Part shown: positions 1-30,507 of the stretch, one piece after another | Position numbering within the stretch: position 1 is the stretch's first letter | Layout: each line of letters opens with the position of its first letter | Assembly: GCA_013398295.1 (NCBI GenBank) | Contig: VZSF01001361.1 | Span: 20,587 to 84,586, forward strand | Source: Chionis minor | Taxonomy: Eukaryota > Chordata > Aves > Charadriiformes > Chionididae | DNA: 64,000 bases | Direction of reading: 5' to 3' | Made by a program: the position numbers and the translations under genes | Notes under the pieces: model-generated | What the model was told of the DNA's origin: nothing | Seen by the model: only the letters and a program-made list of their open reading frames with translations | Databases searched by the model: none

Positions 1-18494
<18,494 letters not shown>

Positions 18495-19050
18495 NNNNNN
18501 NNNNNNNNNNNNNNNNNNNNNNNNNNNNNNNNNNNNNNNNNNNNNNNNNNNNNNNNNNNNNNNNNNNNNNNNNNNNNNNNNNNNNNNNNNNNNNNNNNNN
18601 NNNNNNNNNNNNNNNNNNNNNNNNNNNNNNNNNNNNNNNNNNNNNNNNNNNNNNNNNNNNNNNNNNNNNNNNNNNNNNNNNNNNNNNNNNNNNNNNNNNN
18701 NNNNNNNNNNNNNNNNNNNNNNNNNNNNNNNNNNNNNNNNNNNNNNNNNNNNNNNNNNNNNNNNNNNNNNNNNNNNNNNNNNNNNNNNNNNNNNNNNNNN
18801 NNNNNNNNNNNNNNNNNNNNNNNNNNNNNNNNNNNNNNNNNNNNNNNNNNNNNNNNNNNNNNNNNNNNNNNNNNNNNNNNNNNNNNNNNNNNNNNNNNNN
18901 NNNNNNNNNNNNNNNNNNNNNNNNNNNNNNNNNNNNNNNNNNNNNNNNNNNNNNNNNNNNNNNNNNNNNNNNNNNNNNNNNNNNNNNNNNNNNNNNNNNN
19001 NNNNNNNNNNNNNNNNNNNNNNNNNNNNNNNNNNNNNNNNNNNNNNNNNN
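18495..19050. other. Assembly gap (556 N)
   Basis: This is an unbroken run of N flanked by C-rich sequence on the left and CpG-dense sequence on the right. The length is not a round default value, so it may be an estimated gap. It is the most likely place for the missing DAAF9 first exon and core promoter. Confidence 0.98.
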
Positions 19051-19080
19051 CCGGGGCGTGGGCTCGGCCCCGGGCGCTGT

Positions 19081-19475
19081 CACACGGAACCCGCGGACCC
19101 CATCTGCCCCGGAGACCCGCGGGGCGGTGTGACAGGGACCCCCACGGAGCCCCGCGGGGCGATGTCGCCGGACCGCCCCCCCGGAGACCCGCGAGACGAT
19201 GTAACACGGAGCCCCGCGGGGCGACGTCACCCGGACTGTCCCCCCGGGGCCCCGCAAGACGATGTGACACGGAACCCCGCGGGGCGATGTCACCCAGGCC
19301 GTCCCCCCCGGAGCCCCGCGAGACGATGTGACACGGACACCGACCCCCTCCATCGTCCCCTCTCCCCGCCCGCGGAGCCCTGCGGGACAGCGTGACACGG
19401 AGCCCATGGAGCTCCGCAGGGCGATGTCACCCAGACACCCCACCACACACATCCCCAGCACCCCGCGGGGTGGTG
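19081..19475 (+). repeat. GC-rich minisatellite, ~60-64-bp unit
   Basis: A unit beginning 'cggagcccc(gcgggg)' or a close variant recurs at 19085, 19145, 19207, 19270, 19334 and 19398, a spacing of 60, 62, 63, 64 and 64 bases. Each unit has two related halves, one ending 'gcgatgtcaccc' and one ending 'gacgatgtgacac', so the array has a dimeric higher-order structure. The palindrome ccccgcgggg recurs. It abuts the gap and probably continues into it. It creates the long spurious minus-strand frames here, with peptide motifs such as SPRGAP and RPAGLRG. Confidence 0.85.
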
Positions 19476-20079
19476 TGCCCTGGCCTCCCCCGAAGCATCG
19501 CCCCCCCCCAAACGCCCTGCAGCCCCCCATGCCCACCCCCAGCATTGTACCTCCATGCAAACCCTTCTGGAATTACCATTCCATGCATTTGCCATGTCCC
19601 AAAACCATGGCAGCCCCATCTGGGCACCCCTCTGGGGCGAGTCACCAGCACCTCCACTGTCTCCCATGGGCCCTCTTTTGTTACACGCACCACCCCCCCC
19701 AAAATAACCCCTGCTTCCCAAGCAGCACCCATCTACACGTCACCCTGCTCTGTGCTGGCCATGTCCCGGTACCAGCACAACCGCCCTCACAGTCATCTTT
19801 TACTTCCTTTACACCAGAAATTCGGGGTGCAACGAGCACAGAGCCCCTGGCCCCACTCCTGCAAACAGAGCCGAGTTTTGCCTCCGCCGTCCTGCCCTGT
19901 CCTGCCCAGCCCGGAGCCTCCCTCCCCATGGGCTCTGGACTTCCACCCGCCTTCCCCAGCCTTTCCCATTCTACCGTTATTGCGTCCTCCCGCCATCCCC
20001 TTGGGCCTGTGTGTTGCATCATTGCGAAAAATAAATGGGCCAGCACACCCAGTTTCCAGCACTGTGATGCCGGAGCAGG

Positions 20080-20560
20080 GATTTTAGGTCCCGCGCAGAA
20101 ACACCTCCAAGTGTCTATAATTAAAGGCCTGAGGTCAACACAACTGGGGGAAGGGTCCGGAGCCAGGGTTTAATGAACCGTGCACGGGCACATGGCTTGA
20201 AACCTATTAATCACGCATCCCCCGCCTCTGGGGAACACATCCTTCTCCTCCCGCATCCTCCTGCCTCGTCATCATAGCCCAGGAGGAAAGGGAAACTGCC
20301 CCATGGCATGACAAGCAGCTGAGTCAGCATTAAGGAAACCCAAAATTGCTGTTGCTGCTCTCATCCCTCCATGTAGTGCTTTTTCCCCCGAGAAAGCCCA
20401 CCACTAATCTGCGACGGCCGAGCTCGCTGCACTTATTGACATCCCCGTTAATCACCCTGGCTCCTCATCCCTGGCGGACAGCAAGATATGACCACTTGTC
20501 AGCATCTTATTTTAATTAGACTGGTATTTGCCAAGAGCAGCAAAAAGCCCTAAATCTGCT
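20080..20560. promoter_or_regulatory. Candidate cis-regulatory block with MAF/AP-1-type site
   Basis: A near-perfect T-MARE palindrome, GCTGAGTCAGCA (20318-20329), matches the MAF/NRF2/AP-1 consensus at all but one of 13 positions. Homeodomain-like cores lie nearby: CTATTAATCA (about 20205), GTTAATCA (about 20447) and TTTTAATTAGA (about 20511). The block sits roughly 1-1.5 kb upstream of the presumed DAAF9 start. This is inferred from motifs only. Confidence 0.3.
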
Positions 20561-22862
20561 GCCTTTGGGTGTGATGGAGACATGGGTTTCTAAAAGCAAA
20601 CTCCTTTTTGCTTTGCAATGGACGCCAACGTACACGGGGGGCAAACAGGGAGCGATGGAGGGCTCTGCGCCCCACATGCACCCCGCTCTTAACTCAGTGC
20701 AGGTGAGAACATGTTCCAAAGTGTTACTTCTTTTTTTTTTCCCCAAAAACCAAATTGGACTTCGCTCACTGCCACAGAGCAGAGAAGACAAGATAAATAT
20801 GCTGGGCCATGACCCAGCTGCCCTGGGGCAACCAGGAAGCGTTTTAGCTGGCCTCACCGATAAAGCTCAGATGGGTTCGACGCACAGATGTCCCTAAGCC
20901 ACGGGTTACACAACCCAGCCCCATCCCATGTGCTGGCAGGGAGCTGGCACCATCTCAATCCCGAGCTCTCCCTGTTTTTTGAGCCCCTGGCCATGTTTTA
21001 AAATGTGCTTGCTAAGGCAATATCAGCAGTGGGAACTGGAGCACCAAAAGGAAAAGCAGACACTTTTGGTGGATGACAGCATTGCTAAAACCCCTTGGCT
21101 TCCCTCCAGAAAGCCCTGAAAACACATCCCTACCACCCCTCTTGTTACATGCCGAATGGGGCAGTCTCCTGCAGAGCTCCTGCCAGTTGTGTCCATCCTA
21201 GTCTGTGGACCACCAGCCTCTGAAAGCCTTCCTCAGGCTCCCATTGCTCATGCAGGGAAGGGGACGTGTCCTAACAGCGCATCCCTGCTGTCTTTTCCCT
21301 GCAACAAGACTGTCCTTAACATTTGGGTGCTCTGTTGCCTCCTTCCGTCTTCTTGGCATGCAACCAAGACCCCAATGGCCGTCATCCATCATGATAGGGG
21401 TGTTCATGTGCCTGCAGAGCTCCAGAGCCCTAGAAACACAGCAAGGTTATGGTGAGAGAGGAAAGGAGAGGGGAAAGGGATCTCCTCAGGACAGAGGTTA
21501 GTGCAATTTTGCCCCCAAGGCTCTTCTTTCAGACAAAAAGGGAAGACATTTTACACCACTGGTGCGTTGCACCAGGCTGTTACCCATAGCCTTGCATTTC
21601 CCTTGGGTGCAGGGTGATGCAAAAGCAGATCAACAGCCTGGAAAAAACCCAACAGAGAGGTCAGACTTCCTGGAGAAGGAGGGAAGGAGAAGGGGTGTCT
21701 GGCAGCACAACTGGGAAAGGACACAACGTCAACTATTGTTCCTGCTCCTCAGCTTCCTGAGCTTCGCTGTCCCACTATTGTTCCATGTTTTGAAGCCTGC
21801 AAAAGCTGAATTAAATCCATAACAATTGCCAAAGAAAGGAAGAGGAAAGCAGAGTGCTTTGGAAAAGGGGGAAAGCTGCTGCTGATGTTCCTTGGTGGGT
21901 CCTCCTGACCTAGATCTTGTCCAACGGTAAACCACTAAATCTGGGTTAAGTCTCTGATTGCTTGACCTGATAGGGCTCTCTCTCGCTGTGCTTTCAGCTT
22001 GGATACCTCAACATTGGCATCTGCCTATGGAAACAGCTGCCTTTTCACCCTCTACTGTGAATACCTTTTTATTTTTAGTAAATCCCTGCTGCACCTGCTG
22101 TACTTAGGCTGGATACACAGAGGACAAAAATAGATGTGGTTCGCTCTGCGACATGCACCTGGAGAGGTCCTCCGTTCCTCCACCCATGAGGGACACCTAA
22201 ACCTCTCACCCTGGGCTGGTGGCTGCTTAGGAGAATAGAGGCTGCATTTTATTAAAAAATTACTGTATACATCCCATGCTACTGGCACATGCACAACCTT
22301 TCCCCGCAAAAGATGTGGGCTGCTGTGTTTGTCAGCTGCAGGAAGGCTTTGATGTCCTGGTGCACACCGAGGAGTCGTCCACGAGCCATCCTGAAGAACT
22401 TTCTGGGATGGTGGAACCCCAGTTTACCAGCAGGAAGACCTGTCTCCATCCCTTGTATTTGACCAGACAGAGGCAACCCCAGAAATAAAATTAGAGGTCA
22501 CAGCTCCAGCTCTGGCTCTCGCTATGGTGCCAGGCACAGCTGAGATGCAGCTGGTAACTGGTGGCAGTGACAGCACAGCGGCTACAAATAAAAACAAACA
22601 GAAAAGCTTTATGGCTTACAGAAATCTCACTGTCAGCTTCCAGCTTCCTATAAGCCAAGCATCCATCTTCTGGAGCTTTCAATTTTTTTCTTCTTATCCC
22701 TATGTAGCATCAAGAATACAAGCCATTTTCCCACCATGACAGCACTTTTAATGAAACAGTTCAGACTTCTTAGAGAGAAAAGGTGCTGTACTTGCATACT
22801 AAAAAACCAAGATAGTTACCTGCTGTGTTTCATAATGATTGCTTTTCCTCCCTTCTGTTCAG

Positions 22863-22900
22863 ATTTATGGGATCCTGTTGCATTTATGGATCCCATAAAT
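22863..22900. repeat. Perfect 13-bp inverted repeat with 12-base loop
   Basis: ATTTATGGGATCC at 22863-22875 is followed after 12 bases by its exact reverse complement at 22888-22900. Pairing stops immediately outside the stem. Part of the arm (ATTTATGG) also recurs directly within the loop-arm boundary. No poly-T follows and no gene ends here, so I do not call it a terminator or an RNA gene. Confidence 0.8.
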
Positions 22901-24057
22901 GGGAGTCCACCCTCCAGTCAGTGTCCTGAGAGCAGCGGATGTTTGTACCAAGAACAAACTTGCTGCCTACAGAGCTCTTCATGAAAAATTTATAAACAGC
23001 ACCAGACAGGGATAAAACAACACTGTAACAAAACTTTCACACTTCTTACCTCAGGAGGGAAAACTAAATAATAAATTATGATGGCAATAAAAAACCTCCT
23101 ACTCAATTTATCCAAGTTCTTCAGGCCAAAAGATCTTAGTTCTTCTCAAGTGCTATTTTGGGAGGAGAGATATTAAGATTTTCTCTACCCTTAGATTACT
23201 GGGTTTTTCTCACTGCAAAAGGCAGCCCCCCAAGTCAAAGAAAATGAAAACATGAGTTAGTTCTACAGCAAGCTGAGATCTGCATGTTTGTACCATCGTG
23301 CATCTGGCACCATGCGCCCATGAAACACAGGGGGGAAATGCAGGAGATGATAGAGACACAACACACTGAGATTCTCCAAGCACAGGAAACATGTTGCAAA
23401 AATAGCAGTGGTGACTCAAAGTTACCCAGACTTTTTTTCTTATAGCCACTGCCCTTTGTAAATGAAAAGTTTGGCTAAGAGACAGATGAGGTAGAGGGTG
23501 ACTATGAACTTGAGGAGGTTTATTAGATGTTCCATTTGCAATAGCTAATCCCATGCAGGTAGGAAATTTGGGTCTGTTGGTGGTCATCAATGAAGTTGAG
23601 TTCGACTTCTGCAATGGTGGTTGGAGCAGGGAAGTGTTTGCGGCCAGATGGGGGAGCCACCATCCCCGAGGATAATTCAGTGTCATGGCTTCTTAATCCC
23701 AGCACAGTCTGGGACATGACATCTCCAGGTGATACACTGTGATTCTTCTTGATGAAGAAAGAAGCTTCAAAATTTCTAAAGAAGTTTCTGAATTTTCTAA
23801 ATTTCTGCCCAGCATCATTTCCATAGTGTTACTCTGTCTGGCCCCATGGAATAAAACTCATCTCATCTACCCACTCTCCATATGTCCCTAGAGGTTAAAA
23901 GCAGCATTTTCTAAAGCTGTTTGGCAGTGTCAGATTTATCAGTGTGGGATTTTTTCTAATGAAAGACAGGAAATAACTGACTGGAGTGATGTGCTGACTT
24001 CTCTAACTCCCTGGATGCTCTGGAAAGGCTCTGCCAAGGGGGAACAGTCTGGATATG

Positions 24058-24215
24058 TCTTAGGATCATAGGCTCATGGGAAATTCAGGTTTGAAGGGAC
24101 CTCAGGAGGTCTCTACTCCAACCTCCTGCTCAAAGCCACGTCAGCCATGAGGTCACAACAGGTTGCTCAGGGTCCTCCAAGGATGGAGACAGTGCAGCCT
24201 CCCTGGCCCTGTACC
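24058..24215 (-). repeat. CR1 LINE 3'-end fragment
   Basis: This is the reverse-complement CR1 end: 'ggatcataggctcatgggaaattcaggtttgaagggacctcaggaggtctctactccaacctcctgctcaaagc', shown here in short pieces only, then 'aggttgctcaggg' and 'cctccaaggatggagac'. A piece between the last two blocks, normally present in CR1, appears deleted. It is old and diverged. Confidence 0.85.
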
Positions 24216-27200
24216 TTAAATCTCAAAGGTTTCCCTGGGATCTACTCCTCTCCAAGTGCTTGCCCACAGCCACCACCTACCCACCCTCAGCACTACAGCT
24301 GTCCTCCCATTGGGTGGCCACCAGCTCTTGGAGGCAACCAGCCCTACACCCATCTTTTTTTAGTCTCTTTGATATAGTAATTTCACCCTTGGATGCACAG
24401 AGGAAGCCAGGACCTACAGCGCTTGCTGTGTGGCCTCCTCTGCGTCTCGTTATCTCCAGGAACAGCTTCCCACATCTCCCATCCCACTTCCTCCGGGGCT
24501 CAGATCCCTCCCCTCACTGTGCTTCACCCTTCCTGGAGTCTCTTCTCAACACTGCCTGGGGATGCACTTCTTAAAACATGTTTTAAGCCAACGGCATCTG
24601 ACTCCACAGCTCTCCAGCTTGCTCTCAAGTCTCTACCTGTCAGCCTCAAACATCAGTCTGGGGAGAGGCTGCAACTTCAGGCAATGCAATGTCTTCAAAG
24701 GCTGGATGTGTAGGTGAAGAGCATCTCTGAGCCCCTCCACATTTGGTGTATCTCCTCAGCTGGTGGTCCCAGAGAGCTCTGAGCTCCTCCTAAAGGGCCC
24801 ACAGAAGGTGACCGAGAAAGCAAAGTTGTCAGCATGCTTTATTCACTTTAACTCCATTGCATCCCACTTGAAAATTTTTAGGGTCTCTATGAAGGTATGG
24901 ATGAGCCATGCTGCACTGGTGCACCTCTCCTCTCAGTTTTTCTGTTCTAAACAGACTCACAGAAGCTGTTTCTCTGTCCCTGAGATCATTTCCCTTCATC
25001 TTTCACCCACCACTTTTCCCAGAAAAGAGCCAGAATTTTTCTTTATCTGGAGTTTTGCACTCTCGGACTCCCTGTTTCCAGCTTGCAATGGTTTCTGGCT
25101 CAGAAAGGTTGTGAGCTGACAAAGCCAGGGATGTCAGGAAGGGAAAATCCACCTAAGGTTTTCATCTCCTTTTGCCAACATTTCATTTAAGTGAGATATA
25201 CATGCTGCTGATGCCAACATCTTCAATGGCTTCCCACCCACCTCCATTCTCAGTCCTGTGCTGTCCACCTTCAAAAGAGGCGGGAACCACCAGCGGTGCG
25301 GTGGGAATTGGGACCTAACTCCTCTTAACCCATTTCTCTCCTTTTCTCCAAAGAAGAAAATTTATGTCCTCAGACTCCACCACTAATTTCCATCCCACAG
25401 AGTCACTGCTGCCTTTCCATCTGCTTTCGAACCTCCTTTCTGGCAAAATGCAGCTCCTGACCAGGACATCCTGCAGAGTTTCCCAGCTCTCTGGTGAAGC
25501 AGTCCCTTGCTGACCACTGTGCTGTGCGCTCTGTTTGTTGGATCCAGGGGAAGGAAACAGCAATGAGATCATTTTGAATGCTATTTTTTTTCTGATTTGG
25601 CTCGCCCAGTGGAAAGCCAGGAGTCTGATCAGCAAACACCAAAAAGTGATCGCTGTCACCCTCTGATAAATTAAACTCATTTTTTGCTCATCTGTAAAAA
25701 GGAAGGTGATAATTAAAACCAGCAGCACTCCATCCTCCTCTTCCATCCTGCCTCGGTCCAGAGGGACAAAGGCTGAGCTCACAGGTACAGCCCTGTTTGG
25801 CGGAGGGGCTGTGGGAACCAGCAGGGACCCATGAGTGGGACAAAGCCAGCAGCCGAGGCACCGCTCCGGGCTCAGCTCCCGGGTTTTGTTCAGTGATGGA
25901 TGGGGATGAACCCATTGTCCTCCTGAGACGTTTGTTCATGGATTTGATGTTTAGCATGGATCCTGGTGATATACTCGTGGGCAGGCTGAGTGGGATGTAC
26001 TCAGTAAGCCTCTCTTCGTGGCAGCATTCTGGGTTCGCGAGCTGCCGTGTCCCTCTGTTACCAGGACAAATTAGAGGAATACGGTTTCATTTTATGGCTT
26101 GATCTAACAGGGTCAGTTTTGAAACCACTAGCAAAAGGATCCTTTGCAAATCAAATACATGGTTACAGAGATTTGGAAGGGGACACATGGGAAAAATTGT
26201 TGTATTTGGTCAATTTGCTGCCCTTTGGCGTGCAGCGTTTTCGCAGCTGCAAGTGCGAAAAACAAACCCACTCATTTACGAAACAACATGCAGAGCCTAA
26301 AACCCAGCCTTGGGAAGGAAAGCTGCTGAGAGCTTCCCCGTTCCCAATTATTCTTGTGAAATACACAGCTTGGGAAAGCACACAGGCGTAACCAGCCATA
26401 AATCTTGGTTTACTAATAAACTCTTGTTTCCCTACCTCTAGGACAGTTGCAGCTGGAAAGTGAAATGCTGCAGCCTGTTGCTTAACATGCTGGGGAAATC
26501 TCCACCAAAAATCAGAGCTGGCAGGCAGTCTTTGCAGAAACTCTATTCCAATGCGAGCGAGCAACCTTTATTGTGTTTCATGAGCTAAAGAGTCTTAAGA
26601 GACTTAAGAGAAAGCATCTAGACCTAAGACCCAGCTACAAAGAGCTTACAGGGAAGGAAGACACAGCATTGATGTCACATGCAGCCAGCTGCTGAGGCTC
26701 CCCATAAGCTGTGCTTTGGCCCAACGTCTTATGAAATAACAGCCAAAAATCTGGTTTTTTGGCTGCTCTGTGCTGCAGGACTGAACACCGAGGGCTGGAG
26801 GGGTTGGGCTTTGCTAGAAACTTCTTCATGACTCAAGAAACTTGATGTCTTGCATCACCCTAGCCTCATTCAGCCGCTTCCATTAGTTTTGTTCCCAAAT
26901 TACTGCAGGGACAGCTGCTGGTCCATGCTGCATGAAGCACTTGGCCGGAGGATTACTTCAGATTATTCACCTTTGCCAACATCACTATCCTGTCGTACAC
27001 ACCATGGGCCAAGTTCAAAGATCAAACCCACATTTTTTACAAGAAAAAAAATCCTGACTCCATAGGGACAGCAGTCCTGATTTCTCATCCCTGGGCATGG
27101 GCAGGAATTGTGTCAGTCCAGCCTAAGGGAAAAACCCTTTGTGGGCTCTTTATCCCTTTCACTAAACCTGCACCAGCCTTTACAAGATCATGGTTTACAA

Positions 27201-29047
27201 CTTTCTATCTACTCTGAAGGCTGCCCCAGCCGGCGTGACAGCAATTTGAGCAGGAACAGCTTTCTCAGCAAGTGCTTGTGAAGTGCGAGATGCAACAGAG
27301 CGATATCTCAGTGTGGAATCCCATAGACCTTAATTTATTGATTATTATTAGCAGTAGTAATGCTAATACAGCAGCAAAGAGATTAAAATACCCAGTGCAC
27401 AGACACAGAAACCTTCCCAGAGCTTGGTCAGCTGGCAAATGGCTAATGGGCTTACTGGGAAGTGGTGCCACCAGTTCTTTAACCGCATGGTGATGTCTCT
27501 TTGTATTTTACCCCAAAGACGGCATCCATCTCATCGCCCTCATGCGATCCGAGAGGGGTGGTTAAATCCCGTGGAGCACGTACGCTTGTCGATGTCACCT
27601 AAGGTCACTCAGTTTGATGGGTGGCATGGAAAGGAGGCGGCTGGTTTTCCCGTTCCCCGAGAAACGCAGCGCCAAGCCAGCTGGGCAGCCTCTTCCCAAG
27701 GGGTTTTCTCACTGCTTTAGTTCACACTTGCCAGCTTTCCTTCGGGAAGGGGCATTGTCAGCCCTTTCCTGGAAGTCATGCGTGACACCCAGTAGCAGCA
27801 GCTGGGTTATTTATGTAGCTCTGCTTGTTGGCTGGAAATACAATACACAAAATGGTCTCTAGTAGCTGCTCACACAGAGATGCAGGGCACACAAACAAAA
27901 CTGAAATCACAGCTCTCATTTAAGCAAAGGCTCTGCATGCCTCTGAACGCAAGGAGAAAAAAAAAAACAAACAACAAAACAAACCCGCTTTAAAAAAATC
28001 ACATGCTTTTTTACTCAGTGTCTTATAAGCCCCTTTCAATGGGAGAGTGCAGTGAATCAGCTGTGGCTGTTATAATCTTTCCATATGTAAAAGCTCTCGT
28101 TCCTGGGGATATTTTAATTTAAAACACAAAATTAATTTATCAATATTTTTTCCCCCACTATCCAATGCAGCTGCATCTCAGATACAACATGCCAGCATGT
28201 ATCCACCAGCTAAAAGTCCCCCAAAACACAGAATACAGCCTTTATTAGCTATTTTAGACTTGGAGCTGCCTATGAAAGTACTGAACATGTAGGGGAGATT
28301 TCTGGCACCAAAGCACCTATTGAGGTCACCTTGCACCAGCCCCGGGGCAAAGCCTGGCCAAGATTACATGGACACATTAAAGTTGGGCTGGGAGGATAGA
28401 AAGGAGGAGGATGCCTGTGTGCTAGATCAAAAATACACCATCAGGTGGGTTAGGAAGCAAAATCCATCATGGCAGGCCCATGAGAGCACAGCTGGGATGT
28501 GAGCATCCTGATGCTCTTGTGCAAAAGGCTCTGCAGATCTCTCAAGCAGATTTCTGGTGGAAAACAGCACCTTGTATGCAACATTTCCCTGTTGGGACTC
28601 TATGGTTTGCTCCCTTGAGTCAAAATCAGCTTTTTGCAGCTCCTGTTTTTCCAGGGGCACTTCTGCTGCCAGTTCCCCTGGTGATAAAGTTTCCTGCTGA
28701 TAGCCCTCAGCACGCAAATGCAGAAGGGGTGTTTAGTTTGAAAACCTGTAAAATACGTAATGAAATTTCGTACTTGTACTGTACAGTAGTTTTTCTCCTC
28801 CTTTGCTTACAAGGGGAAGCGTATGAGCCCTTTGCGAATGCCTGTTGGCTCCAAGACCCACAGGGAGGTCAGGCAGCAGCTGTAAGATGAGGCACAGAGC
28901 TATCAGCAAACGATGTCCCTGTTCCCTCTTCACTGGAAACTGGACTTCTTTGCTTCCACAGTCACCATGGGACACAAATCACTGCCATGCAAACCAGCTG
29001 AGTCCCAGTGTTTTAGGAAGAGACATTAACCAACGCAACAGGCTCAG

Positions 29048-29072
29048 CCCCCCCACCCCACCCCACCCCCCA
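29048..29072 (-). repeat. Compact G-quadruplex motif (minus strand)
   Basis: On the plus strand four C-runs of 4-7 bases are separated by single A residues. The minus strand therefore has four G-tracts with one-base loops, a type known to form very stable quadruplexes. Confidence 0.65.
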
Positions 29073-29519
29073 GTCCACAAAGAGAAACAGGGCAGAAGTT
29101 CCACGTTTGGCTTCCCCAAGAAACCGACTGCCCATCTTGGCTGTTAGTGGCACCCTGGTGGCACCTAGAAGCCACATGAGAGATGCGGGCCCTCAACAGA
29201 TGGACAAATATCTGTGTGCAGCGCGGCTGGTGTGGTGATGCTGCTCCCCGTGTCCCCAGCAGCGAGCACAACGCTGGGGCTCAGCTAGGCTGGGATCTCC
29301 ATTTTAAAGGCAGGAGCTGCCTGCAGAGGTCATGAACTGGGTTCCAGCCAGGAGAGTTGAGATGGACCGGCATCAGATTCCTGAAAAAGGAGCCAATTTT
29401 GGCACAAACCGATACGCAGGTTCCCGTCTCGCCTTGCATGAACCCCCGGCGCTTTGCTGCGAGCCACAAGCGTGCGGCACAGGCTGCACAAAACATATGG
29501 GGACAGAAAGGCAACCTCA

Positions 29520-29770
29520 AGTGTCATTAACTGGGAAAATAAATACACGCTAGGTGTCTCGCCTCCGTTGTCCGGTTTTATATCTGGAACTAATTTTGTC
29601 GTCATTCTGATGAGTGACGAGATAATCGCTGCAGCTGGGCTATTCAGCCTGTTCCAAAGAAACCCTTTTTTCATTAATTCAGGCGGCGATTACATACTCC
29701 GAGCCAAATTTCTTCTGCATGTAACCCCACTAAGGCAGCGCCTTTACCCTGGGGATGGGCTTAGCCCTCA
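29520..29770. promoter_or_regulatory. Possible conserved non-coding element
   Basis: This is AT-rich sequence with scattered CpGs that would usually decay in neutral DNA, plus homeodomain-like motifs (CATTAACTG, AACTAATTTTG, TCATTAATTC). No frame is convincing. The call rests on composition and motif density, not on alignment. Confidence 0.25.
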
Positions 29771-30507
29771 CTGTTTAAATAGCATGTTCACATTTCTTTG
29801 TTCTATGGGAGACAAAGGAAAAGCTTTTTTCCGAAACAGAAAAAATTAGGGAAATCTGATGTCTTCCTGCACAAAATGGGACACTTAAGATGCAATCACA
29901 GATAATTAGAAATGATGCATTCTTGCCGCAGAGTCAGGAAAAGTGACAAAATACTGTCTTCAAAATACCTTCAAAATATTCTGTTTTCTAGAGAGTGCTG
30001 GGCAAGGGGAAGGAGGAGCATGCTGCTCGCCTGGCACAGCAGAGATGCTGTGTTTGCATGGCAGATCTGGGGACAATGACCAGAAACTGTTCCCCGACCA
30101 GCTGGGAGAGATTTTGAGCCGAGAAGTGCTTTATGCAGAGGAGGTGACTGCATGAAAGTGAGATGAGAGCTGGAAAGGGAGGAGGGGGGAAGCTGCCCAG
30201 GAAGATCGCTGTGATAGTATCTGCAGAAACGTCCACAAAGCCCGATACAAAATGAGATTTCACTGTTGCTCATTTTCCTAACTGCAAAATTAAATGAGGA
30301 AATAGGATTGTCTATTGAATAGGAAGTATCTGCAATATGCAAGTGAGGTTTGTGTGAGTACAATTCCTATTTAGCCAGCACAATAATATTCACTGTTTAC
30401 TAGCTAAAAGGAAGCTAAAATTAGGATATATAACCGTGTCCTCCACTAACAGCACAGAAATAAAATTGCCCTATTGTCAAGAGAAGGGCGTGAGGAATCT
30501 CCTGTCT

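Larger units (their letters stand above)
18495..19480 (-). promoter_or_regulatory. DAAF9: Putative CpG-island promoter of DAAF9
   Basis: The 430 bases right of the gap are very rich in GC and CpG, unlike the AT-rich intron to the left and the ordinary DNA beyond 20 kb. The block lies upstream of the first visible DAAF9 exon in the gene's direction. I infer that the gap plus this block is the promoter and first-exon region. Part of the CpG content comes from the minisatellite, so the island may be partly a repeat artefact. No TATA box or start codon can be assigned. Confidence 0.45.
19476..24057. other. Intergenic sequence right of the DAAF9 promoter
   Basis: GC falls from high near 19.5-20.0 kb to moderate. 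Plus-strand frames of 281 and 231 codons at 19328-20173 and 19392-20087 lie in C-rich DNA, are Pro/Ser/His-rich without domains, and overlap each other, so I treat them as chance. The stretch includes a candidate regulatory block at 20080-20560 and a hairpin at 22863-22900. I see no transposon. Confidence 0.6.

Noticed and set aside
19080..19103. Minus-strand ATG with a seven-codon frame as DAAF9 start
   Set aside because: The frame closes at once, the possible donor is poor and gives phase 0, whereas the next exon needs phase 2. It lies in the minisatellite.
19328..20173. 281- and 231-codon plus-strand frames
   Set aside because: C-rich DNA has few stops in this orientation. The peptides are Pro/Ser/His-rich, overlap each other in two frames, and have no domain.
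23210..23686. 158-codon minus-strand frame
   Set aside because: No family resemblance and no supporting splice sites; a second overlapping frame is equally open.
25315..25782. 155-codon minus-strand frame
   Set aside because: Looks partly hydrophobic, but no membrane topology or family fits; overlapped by another frame.
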